From Arthrobacter mangrovi (GTDB lineage: Bacteria; Actinomycetota; Actinomycetes; Actinomycetales; Micrococcaceae), in contig NZ_BRVS01000013.1 of the NCBI RefSeq assembly GCF_026011795.1, forward strand, positions 1 to 64,000: a DNA stretch of 64,000 nucleotides. The letters run 5' to 3'. Positions 1 to 6,333 of this stretch are shown here, piece by piece. The notes below the pieces were generated by a model. The model was not told where the DNA came from and did not search any database. It saw only the letters and a program-made list of their open reading frames with translations. Each line of letters opens with the position of its first letter. Positions within the stretch are counted from its first letter, which is position 1. The translations under genes were made by a program, and so were the position numbers.

Positions 1-428
1 CCCACCCGGCCCTGGTACTCCGCGTCGCCGGCGCTGGTGTGGTAGCCGGTGCCCGAAACGCCGCGGTTGGCCTCTTCCCATCCGAGCTCCGCCGCGACGA
101 GCGTGCTCCAGCGCCGCTCCGGCACGGACGCGCCGATGCCTTCGGTGTAGGAGTCGCCGAGGAAGACGGCGACCGGCGGCTCCTCCTCCTCCTTCGCGGC
201 GGCCGTGGCTGTGGCCGTGGCTGTGCCCGTGGGAGTCGGCTTCGGCGTTCCCGAAACCTGCTGCACATCCTGGTTCACCCGGACGGACGGCGCAGGCGCC
301 GAGCCCGGCGCCACCGGCGGCGGCTTCGGCACGAAGGCATACACGATCGCGCCCAGCGTCAGCAGCGCCAGCACGGCGACCCCGACGTTTTGCCAGACCT
401 TCTTCTGATAAAAGCGCTCCCGCGGCAC
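1..428 (-). CDS. Membrane-anchored SGNH/GDSL hydrolase, C-terminus missing
   Basis: Only the N-terminal ~142 residues lie in the window; the gene continues past base 1. The likely start is GTG at 428, preceded by an AGGGGG ribosome site 8 bases away. The protein begins with a short basic segment, one hydrophobic helix (about residues 11-27), then a Pro/Ala/Thr-rich linker containing a run of alternating Thr-Ala. After a Glu stretch comes VAVFLGDSYTEGIGA, the block I GDS nucleophile motif of SGNH hydrolases. The layout predicts an enzyme domain held outside the membrane by an N-terminal anchor. The substrate (acyl ester of a lipid or polysaccharide) cannot be told. Family assignment is firm; function is open. 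Confidence 0.75.
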   Translation of the reverse strand, partial: MPRERFYQKKVWQNVGVAVLALLTLGAIVYAFVPKPPPVAPGSAPAPSVRVNQDVQQVSGTPKPTPTGTATATATAAAKEEEEPPVAVFLGDSYTEGIGASVPERRWSTLVAAELGWEEANRGVSGTGYHTSAGDAEYQGRV

Positions 429-493
429 TTGCTCGTCCCCCCTGCGGTCTCGGACCAGGTAGCTCTACCGGCTCTACCTTATGGGCGGAACGC

Positions 494-1897
494 CTAGAGA
501 TGCACGTGCAGCCGCCGCGCCGCCTCGGAAATCGAGCCAGTGAGCGACGGGTACACCGTGAAGGTGCTGGCAACGTCGTCGACGTGCATCTTCTGCGCGA
601 CGGCCAGGGCGATCGGGAAGATCAGTTCGGACGCCCGCGGCGCCACCACGACACCGCCGATCACCGTGCCGGACCCCCGGCGCGCGATGATCTTCACGAA
701 GCCCTCCGTCACGTTCATCATCTTCGCCCGCGGGTTCGTACTGAGCGAAAGCTTGATGACGTCGCCCTGGTACTTGCCGGCGGCGACGTCCTCTTCGGTG
801 ACGCCGACGGTGGCGATCTCCGGGCTCGTGAAAATGTTGGAGGCCACCTGCTTGAGCTTCAACGGCTTGACCACGTCGCCGAGCAGGTGCGCCACCGCGA
901 TGCGGCCCTGCATGGCGGCCACCGAGGCCAGCGCGAGCACGCCGGTGCAGTCTCCCGCCGCATAGATGTTCGGTGCGGTGGTGCGGGACACGCCGTCGAC
1001 CTTGATGTGGCCGCTTTCCGCCAGCGCCACGCCGGCTTCCTCCAGGCCGATGCCGGCCGTGTTCGGCACGGATCCGACGGCGACCAGGCAGTGCGACCCG
1101 TCCACGGTGCGCCCGTCCGCCAGCGTGACCCGCACGCCGTCCCCGGTCCGTTCCACGGCGGAGGCGCGGGACTTGGAGAGGACCTCGAGGCCGTTGTTGG
1201 CGAACACGTCCTCCAGCACGCCGGCCGCGTCCGCGTCCTCGCCCGGGAGCACGCGGTCGCGCGAGGACACCAGCGTGACCCGGGTGCCCAGCAGCCGGTA
1301 GGCCGAGGCGAACTCCGCGCCGGTCACGCCGGAGCCGATCACGATCAGGTGCTCGGGCACTTCGGTCAGGTTGTAGATCTGGGTCCAGTTGAAGATCCGC
1401 TCGCCGTCCGGCTTTGCCGTCGGGAGTTCACGGGGCGTGGCGCCGGTCGCCAGCAGGATTGCGTCGGCGTCCACGGTTTGGGTACCGGATTCGGTGGTCA
1501 CGGCGATGGAGTTCGGATCGGTCAGCCGGCCCTCGCCGATGATGACCTTCACACCCATCCGCTCCAGCCCGCGGTGGATGTCCGAGGACTGGCTCTCGGC
1601 CAGCTTCAGCAGGCGGGCATTGACGGTCTTCAGGTCCGCATAGGCCGCGTGCGCCTGCTCGTCGAAACGCACGCCGAGGTCGTGCGCGCCGGCCACCCGG
1701 CGCATGGCGTCGGCCGTGGCGATGAGGGTCTTGGAAGGAACGACGTCGGTCAGGACGGCGGAGCCGCCGAGGCCTTTGCGTTCGATGACGGTCACCTTCG
1801 CCCCGAGGGACGCGGCCACCATGGCGGCTTCATAACCGCCGGGGCCGCCGCCGAGGATGGCAAGACGCGGGGCACTGAAATCAATTTGGGTCGACAC
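494..1897 (-). CDS. lpdA: NAD(P)H quinone dehydrogenase, LpdA type (flavoprotein disulfide reductase family)
   Basis: 467 residues from GTG at 1897; the frame stays open further upstream but that extension is low-complexity and conserved sequence begins at STQIDF. An FAD-binding GGGPGGYEAA motif is near residue 13, a second Rossmann fold (VIGSGVTGAEFA) near 185, and the ATGATPRELP and YAAGDCTG blocks are present. The redox-active CxxxxC of lipoamide dehydrogenase is absent: the equivalent site reads GGSAVLTDVVPSK. This is characteristic of mycobacterial LpdA (Rv3303c), described as an NAD(P)H:quinone reductase rather than a lipoamide dehydrogenase. It is divergent from punA, as near the mycobacterial locus. 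The cytoplasmic quinone-reductase role is inferred from family. Confidence 0.85.
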   Translation of the reverse strand: MSTQIDFSAPRLAILGGGPGGYEAAMVAASLGAKVTVIERKGLGGSAVLTDVVPSKTLIATADAMRRVAGAHDLGVRFDEQAHAAYADLKTVNARLLKLAESQSSDIHRGLERMGVKVIIGEGRLTDPNSIAVTTESGTQTVDADAILLATGATPRELPTAKPDGERIFNWTQIYNLTEVPEHLIVIGSGVTGAEFASAYRLLGTRVTLVSSRDRVLPGEDADAAGVLEDVFANNGLEVLSKSRASAVERTGDGVRVTLADGRTVDGSHCLVAVGSVPNTAGIGLEEAGVALAESGHIKVDGVSRTTAPNIYAAGDCTGVLALASVAAMQGRIAVAHLLGDVVKPLKLKQVASNIFTSPEIATVGVTEEDVAAGKYQGDVIKLSLSTNPRAKMMNVTEGFVKIIARRGSGTVIGGVVVAPRASELIFPIALAVAQKMHVDDVASTFTVYPSLTGSISEAARRLHVHL

Positions 1898-2072
1898 AAG
1901 GCCATTCTGTCGTACGGCCCGAAGCTGCTCAACCCGAACGGCGGGGTCCGGCCGCCGCGGCAATCCAGCGCCGTGGCCGGCCTCATGCCGGAGCACCGCG
2001 CGGCGGGCCAGTGTGAAGCGGACGACGACGGCGCGCGCGGCGTGCGCTATGGAGAGGCGGCAGGGCAGCAGG

Positions 2073-2078
2073 TAGGTT
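2073..2078 (+). promoter_or_regulatory. -10 element of a leaderless promoter for punA
   Basis: TAGGTT ends 6 bases before the GTG at 2085. That spacing places the transcription start at or next to the start codon, and no Shine-Dalgarno sequence precedes the GTG. Both facts fit a leaderless mRNA, which is common in actinobacteria. Inference from spacing only. Confidence 0.45.
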
Positions 2079-2084
2079 AGCTGT

Positions 2085-2885
2085 GTGACTACAGATCCCT
2101 TTGAACTGGCCACTGAAGCAGCTGCCTACATCGCCGAACAAACCGGCGTGCGGAACCACGAGGTGGCCCTGGTGCTCGGGTCCGGGTGGGGCGCGGCGGC
2201 CGAACTGATCGGCGAAACCACGCACACCCTGGAAGCCTCCGCCATCCCCGGCTTCTCAGCGCCGGCGGTCGAGGGGCATGTCGGGACCGTCCGCTCCGTG
2301 CTCACGCCTGACGGCAAGCGCGCGCTGGTGCTGGGAGCGCGCACGCACTACTACGAGGGCCGCGGCGTGCGGGCCGTGGTGCACGGCGTCCGGACCGCGG
2401 CGGCAGCGGGCGCCGAAACGCTGGTGCTGACCAACGGCTGCGGCGGCCTCAACCCGGACTGGAAGCCGGGCACGCCGGTCCTGATCAGCGACCACATCAA
2501 CCTCACGGCCACTTCGCCCCTCGAGGGCGCCACCTTCGTCGACCTGACGGACCTGTATTCGTCCCGGATCCGCGCCCTGGCCCGGGAAGTCGATCCAAGC
2601 CTCGACGAGGGTGTCTACGCGCAGTTCACCGGCCCGCACTACGAGACGCCGGCCGAGGTGCAGTACGCCAAGCGGATCGGAGCGGACCTGGTCGGCATGT
2701 CCACGGCGCTGGAGGCAATCGCCGCCCGCCACGCCGGGCTGGAAGTGTTCGGCATCTCGCTGGTCACCAACCTGGCGGCCGGCATCAGCGCGGCACCGCT
2801 CAGCCACCAGGAAGTCATCGAGGCGGGGCAGGCCGCCGGCCCCCGGATTTCCCGCCTGCTGGCAGACATCATCGCCAAGCTCTGA
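2085..2885 (+). CDS. punA: Purine nucleoside phosphorylase
   Basis: 266 residues, GTG start. The N-terminal VALVLGSGWG phosphate-binding loop, EGHVGTVRS, TNGCGGL and the GPHYETPAEV segment followed by GMSTALEAIAARH identify the trimeric PNP family (E.C. 2.4.2.1). The enzyme cleaves inosine and guanosine nucleosides with phosphate to free base and ribose-1-phosphate in the cytoplasm. The next gene, 51 bases downstream on the same strand, is a phosphosugar mutase, and deoC lies 17 kb away, so nucleoside salvage and sugar-phosphate use are represented here. In Mycobacterium the PNP gene is likewise followed by pmmB. Length is normal for the family. Confidence 0.93.
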   Translation: MTTDPFELATEAAAYIAEQTGVRNHEVALVLGSGWGAAAELIGETTHTLEASAIPGFSAPAVEGHVGTVRSVLTPDGKRALVLGARTHYYEGRGVRAVVHGVRTAAAAGAETLVLTNGCGGLNPDWKPGTPVLISDHINLTATSPLEGATFVDLTDLYSSRIRALAREVDPSLDEGVYAQFTGPHYETPAEVQYAKRIGADLVGMSTALEAIAARHAGLEVFGISLVTNLAAGISAAPLSHQEVIEAGQAAGPRISRLLADIIAKL

Positions 2886-2936
2886 CGCCCAGCCGCCCCG
2901 CGGCCGCAGCGGCCGCCGACCAGACAGGTACCGGAA

Positions 2937-4748
2937 TTGACTGACATCGCCAACCCCGCTTCGCTGTTCGCCTCCGCCGAGGAGTGGATGGCCCAGGACC
3001 CGGATCCGCAGACCGTGCGCGAACTGCAGGACCTGCTCGCCGCGGCCCGCACCGAGGGACAGGCCGCGGCCGGAGCCCGGCAGGAGCTGGCGGACAGCTT
3101 CAGCGGCCCCCTGCAGTTCGGGACCGCCGGCCTGCGGGCGGCGCTGGGGCCCGGACCCAACCGGATGAACCGCGTGGTCGTGCGCCGCGCGGCGGCCGGC
3201 CTGGCCAGGTTCCTCGTGGCGAAGGTCGGCACCACCAGCCGGCCCCGCGCCGTCGTCGGTTATGACGCCCGCCGCAACTCGGATGTCTTCGCGCAGGAAA
3301 CCGCGGCCATCTTCACCGCGGCCGGCATCGAGACGTTCCTGCTGCCCTCCGCGCTGCCGACGCCGGTGCTCGCCTATGCGGTCCGGGCGCTGGACTGCGA
3401 CGGCGGCGTGATGGTCACCGCCAGCCACAACCCGCCGCAGGACAACGGCTACAAGGTCTACCTGGGTGGCCGCGCCACGGACGATGCGGGCCGCGGGGCG
3501 CAGATCGTGTCGCCGTCGGACACGCAGATCGCCGCGGAAATCGCCGCCTTCGACGGGATCGAGGGCATCGCCCTGGCCGACGGCGGCTGGACCGTGCTGC
3601 CGCCCACCGGCGGGCCCGGCTCCATCGAGGACGCCTACGTGGACGCCGTCACGGCGCTGGCGGATCCGCGGCTATTTCCCTCCCGGCGCCTGAAGATCGT
3701 GCTCACGCCGCTGCACGGGGTCGGCGGACGGACGGCGCTGTCGGTGCTGCAGCGCGCCGGCTTCTCGGACGTCACGCTGGTGGAACCGCAGGCGCAGCCG
3801 GACCCCGACTTCCCCACCGTGGCCTTCCCCAACCCGGAGGAGGCCGGTGCCCTGGACCTGGCGCTGGAACTGGCCGAGCGGATCGGCGCGGACATCGTGC
3901 TCGCCAATGATCCGGATGCGGACCGGGCGGCCGTCGCCATCAGGCGGCCGGCCGGAGGCAAATGGGAGATGCTCCGCGGCGACGAGGTGGGCGCGCTCCT
4001 GGGCGCGCACCTGGCCGCGCGGCTCGCCGCGCAGGCCGCACGCGACTCCGCGGACGACGGCGGCGCGAGGACCCGGGAGGGCGCCCCGCCTGCCGCGGTG
4101 GCAAGCCCGGCGGTCTTCGCCAACTCGATCGTGTCCTCGCGGCTGCTCGGCAGGATCGCCGAATGGCACGGGATCGCCCACCGGCAGACCCTGACCGGTT
4201 TCAAGTGGATCTCCCGCGTTCCGGGCCTGAGCTACGGGTACGAGGAGGCCCTCGGCTACTGCGTGGCGCCGGACCTGGTCAAGGACAAGGACGGCATCTC
4301 CGCGGTGCTGCTGATCGCCGAGCTCGCCGCGGATTTGCTGGCCAAGGGGCGGACGCTGCAGGACGAGCTCGACGAGCTTCAGCTGGCCCACGGTATCCAC
4401 GCCACCGACCAGCTGGCCGTCCGCGTGGGAAGCCTCGACCTGCTCGACGCCATGATGCAGCGGCTGCGCGACAACCCGCCGGCGTCCTTCGGCGGTTCCC
4501 CCGTGGAGTCCAGCCTGGACCTGGCCCTCGGCAGCGCGGAGCTGCCGCCGACCGAGGGCCTGCAGTACCTCACCCGCGACGGCTCCCGCGTGATCATCCG
4601 GCCCAGCGGCACCGAACCGAAGCTCAAGTGCTACCTGGAGGTGGTCCAGCCGGTCGACGGGGCCGACGAACTGCCGGCCAAGTACGCCGCGGCAAGGGAG
4701 CGGCTGGACCAGGTGCTCGAAGACATCAACGACGCACTGGGCCTCTAG
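2937..4748 (+). CDS. pmmB: Phospho-sugar mutase (phosphomannomutase / phosphoglucomutase, PmmB type)
   Basis: 603 residues from a TTG start (TTG ACT GAC ATC), with only a weak upstream ribosome site. The alpha-D-phosphohexomutase hallmarks are in order: TASHNPP with phosphoserine at Ser163, the metal loop DPDADR (Asp325, 327, 329), sugar-binding GYEEALGY and C-terminal phosphate loop RPSGTEPK. It interconverts 1- and 6-phosphates of hexoses or pentoses; being next to punA, ribose-1-phosphate is a plausible substrate (inference). The stop codon lies inside a CTAG that also supplies the stop of the convergent chelatase gene, so the two genes overlap tail to tail by 4 bases. Confidence 0.88.
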   Translation: MTDIANPASLFASAEEWMAQDPDPQTVRELQDLLAAARTEGQAAAGARQELADSFSGPLQFGTAGLRAALGPGPNRMNRVVVRRAAAGLARFLVAKVGTTSRPRAVVGYDARRNSDVFAQETAAIFTAAGIETFLLPSALPTPVLAYAVRALDCDGGVMVTASHNPPQDNGYKVYLGGRATDDAGRGAQIVSPSDTQIAAEIAAFDGIEGIALADGGWTVLPPTGGPGSIEDAYVDAVTALADPRLFPSRRLKIVLTPLHGVGGRTALSVLQRAGFSDVTLVEPQAQPDPDFPTVAFPNPEEAGALDLALELAERIGADIVLANDPDADRAAVAIRRPAGGKWEMLRGDEVGALLGAHLAARLAAQAARDSADDGGARTREGAPPAAVASPAVFANSIVSSRLLGRIAEWHGIAHRQTLTGFKWISRVPGLSYGYEEALGYCVAPDLVKDKDGISAVLLIAELAADLLAKGRTLQDELDELQLAHGIHATDQLAVRVGSLDLLDAMMQRLRDNPPASFGGSPVESSLDLALGSAELPPTEGLQYLTRDGSRVIIRPSGTEPKLKCYLEVVQPVDGADELPAKYAAARERLDQVLEDINDALGL

Positions 4749-5575
4749 CCGGCCGCGAACCGGTCCAGGACCAGGTCGACCAGTTCCTTCGGCGGTTCCT
4801 CGTCCGGCACCAGCAGCGGACGGGAAACGAGGTCCGCTCCGGATCCGGCGGCGAGCGAGGCGAAGTAGCCCGGTGCCAGCAGGTAGCTGGCAACGACCAC
4901 GCGGGCGTGCCGTCCGGCCAGGCGGCGCCGGGCGATGCGCGCCCGCTCGGCGGCGACGGCGGTCTTGAGTTCGGGCTCGGCGGCCGAGATGTAGCCGGCG
5001 GCCACGTCGATGCCGAGGAACCCGGAGAGCATGCGGGCGGTGGCCTCACAGTCGGACACCGCGCGGGCATCGGTAGAACCGGCGCAGGCCAGGACCACCC
5101 GGTCGCCGCGGCGCAGCCCGGCCTGCTGCAGCCGCCTCGCCAGCACCTTCACCAGCCGCTGGTCCGGCCCGAGCGCGCGGGTCACCGAGACCTGCTGCGA
5201 TGCTTCCGCCGCTTCGGCCAGGTCCACGTGGACGTGGTAGCCCGCGGAGAGCAGCAGCGGCACCACCCGGGTCTCCTCCCGCAGGCCGGCCAGGACCGCC
5301 GGAACGTCCGGCTGCTGGACATCGACGAAGGCTTCCCGGACGGCCAGATCCGGCCGGCGCCGCGCCACCGCCTCGACCAGGCCGCCGATCGCCGCCTGCC
5401 CTGCGGGCGAAGCGGTGCCGTGCGAGGCAGCGACCAGTGCTGTGGCGGCCTGGGCCGGGACCAGGCCGCCCCACGGTTCGCACGCGAAGGCATCAGGGGT
5501 CGTGGCCAGCTCCGGCTGGGGCAGACGCGCGCGGACCGGCCGGCGGGGCATCAGCAGACCCGTCGGGGTGCTCAT
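4745..5575 (-). CDS. Sirohydrochlorin cobalto/ferrochelatase-like (CbiX family), two-domain
   Basis: 276 residues from ATG at 5575, whose ATGA overlaps the nirD stop, implying translational coupling. The protein has two CbiX-like halves: LVAASHGTAS starts the first and LSAGYHVHVDLAEA carries the second conserved His region; the second half ends in VVASYLLAPGYF. The family inserts metal into sirohydrochlorin, here presumably Fe(II) for the siroheme of NirB. Together with cobA and the hemD-like gene across the nir promoter region this supplies nearly all specific steps of siroheme synthesis. The C-terminal half is less conserved. Cobalt as the metal cannot be excluded, but no cobalamin genes are nearby. 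Confidence 0.8.
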   Translation of the reverse strand: MSTPTGLLMPRRPVRARLPQPELATTPDAFACEPWGGLVPAQAATALVAASHGTASPAGQAAIGGLVEAVARRRPDLAVREAFVDVQQPDVPAVLAGLREETRVVPLLLSAGYHVHVDLAEAAEASQQVSVTRALGPDQRLVKVLARRLQQAGLRRGDRVVLACAGSTDARAVSDCEATARMLSGFLGIDVAAGYISAAEPELKTAVAAERARIARRRLAGRHARVVVASYLLAPGYFASLAAGSGADLVSRPLLVPDEEPPKELVDLVLDRFAAG

Positions 5576-5976
5576 GCCGCGCCCTCTCCCGCGGTTTCCG
5601 CCGGGAGGCCGACGGAAACCATGCCCTCGTCGATCCGCACCGGGAATACCGGCAGCGCCAGGGCGGGATCCGTGTAGCACTCGCCCGTGCCCAGGTCGTA
5701 CACCTGCTTGTGCAGCGGCGAGGCGATGGTCCGGCGCCAACCCTTGCTGCCGAGGATGCCGCGGGCCATCACGCAGGAACCGGTGGCCGGATCCCGGTGG
5801 GCCGCCGCGTACACCTCGGTGGCCGAAACCTTGAACAGGGCGACCTGCTGCCCCTGCACCAGGGCGGCCTCGCCCCAGGCGGCTTCGAGCTCATCCACAT
5901 GGCAGACGGCATGCCAGCGCAGTGCGCGGCCATCCAGTCGGGTCTCCTCAGCGGTCAGTACGGTCATCACGGTCAT
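5572..5976 (-). CDS. nirD: Assimilatory nitrite reductase small subunit
   Basis: 134 residues; ATG at 5976 chosen because MTVMTVLTAEE precedes the conserved domain and a GGGG-containing ribosome site lies 7 bases upstream. The Rieske-like fold shows ALFKV, VYAAAHRDP, RGILGSKG and SPLHKQVYDLGTGEC. The usual two-Cys/two-His cluster ligands of true Rieske proteins are missing, as is normal for NirD. It is the NAD(P)H nitrite reductase partner of NirB. Unusually it is transcribed away from nirB and sits instead in front of the siroheme chelatase. A TAGCGT -10 element 42 bases upstream is the likely promoter. Confidence 0.9.
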   Translation of the reverse strand: MTVMTVLTAEETRLDGRALRWHAVCHVDELEAAWGEAALVQGQQVALFKVSATEVYAAAHRDPATGSCVMARGILGSKGWRRTIASPLHKQVYDLGTGECYTDPALALPVFPVRIDEGMVSVGLPAETAGEGAA

Positions 5977-6017
5977 CGCGAACCCCGTTCGGTGTCGGTC
6001 GGATAAGGATGGCCCCC

Positions 6018-6023
6018 ACGCTA
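6018..6023 (-). promoter_or_regulatory. -10 element for nirD
   Basis: Read on the minus strand this is TAGCGT followed by GG, identical in core to the nirB -10 on the other strand. A start site about 35 bases before the nirD ATG is implied. No good -35 is present, consistent with dependence on an activator. Confidence 0.45.
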
Positions 6024-6165
6024 CGGAGCCGATGTTTCGGGCTCTGATCCTGCCCGGTTTCGACCGGGTAAAACGCTCCTCACCGGCCGGGGAACCGCGC
6101 TGTGATGCTGCGGCGGGCCCCGAAAAAAGGCCGCAGGCCCCGAAAACGCGCCCTCCGCCGTCGTT

Positions 6166-6192
6166 GTTTCCGGCAGGTTTCCAAACCCTCAC
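6166..6192 (-). promoter_or_regulatory. GlnR-like half-site array facing nirD
   Basis: On the minus strand the order is GTGAG, six bases, GAAAC, six bases, GAAAC. The actinobacterial GlnR box is usually written as gTnAC-n6-GaAAc repeats with 11-base periodicity. Two half-sites match exactly and the first has one mismatch. It is a mirror image of the array at 6221-6247. Confidence 0.45.
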
Positions 6193-6220
6193 CCCCGACC
6201 CCCGAAAACCCGGAGAAAAC

Positions 6221-6247
6221 GTCAACTGCGGGAAACAGAAGGGAAAT
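6221..6247 (+). promoter_or_regulatory. GlnR-like half-site array upstream of the nirB -35
   Basis: Order on the plus strand: GTCAA, six bases, GAAAC, six bases, GAAAT. The 11-base periodicity and GAAAC core fit a GlnR box with one mismatch in two of the half-sites. It abuts the -35 hexamer, the position typical of an activator. Two further GAAAA words 11 bases apart (6204, 6215) precede it. Confidence 0.5.
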
Positions 6248-6274
6248 TGCCGTGCAACGGCGCCCGCCTAGCGT
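6247..6274 (+). promoter_or_regulatory. Sigma-70-type promoter of nirB
   Basis: -35 TTGCCG at 6247-6252 and -10 TAGCGT at 6269-6274, separated by 16 bases. The predicted transcript starts near 6281 and has a leader of about 50 bases before the ATG at 6334. Confidence 0.55.
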
Positions 6275-6333
6275 GGAACCCATGCAGCGCCGGTCCTTGC
6301 CGGCGGAAGCCGTTTTCGAACCCGAGGTAGGCC

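Larger units (their letters stand above)
5977..6333. other. Divergent nirD/nirB promoter region
   Basis: The 357 bases between the divergent nitrite reductase genes hold no convincing gene. They contain a TAGCGT -10 for each direction, two GlnR-like arrays of half-sites (entered separately), two GTTTC words 23 bases apart at 6034-6038 and 6057-6061 close to the nirD promoter, and a GCCCCGAAAA word repeated with a 20-base period at 6117 and 6137. The concentration of GAAAC/GTTTC words is what one expects of a nitrogen-controlled regulatory region. Confidence 0.6.

Noticed and set aside
500-2080. A plus-strand frame of about 526 codons opposite lpdA.
   Set aside because: Shadow of the lpdA gene; composition is His/Arg/Gly-rich and no motif is present.
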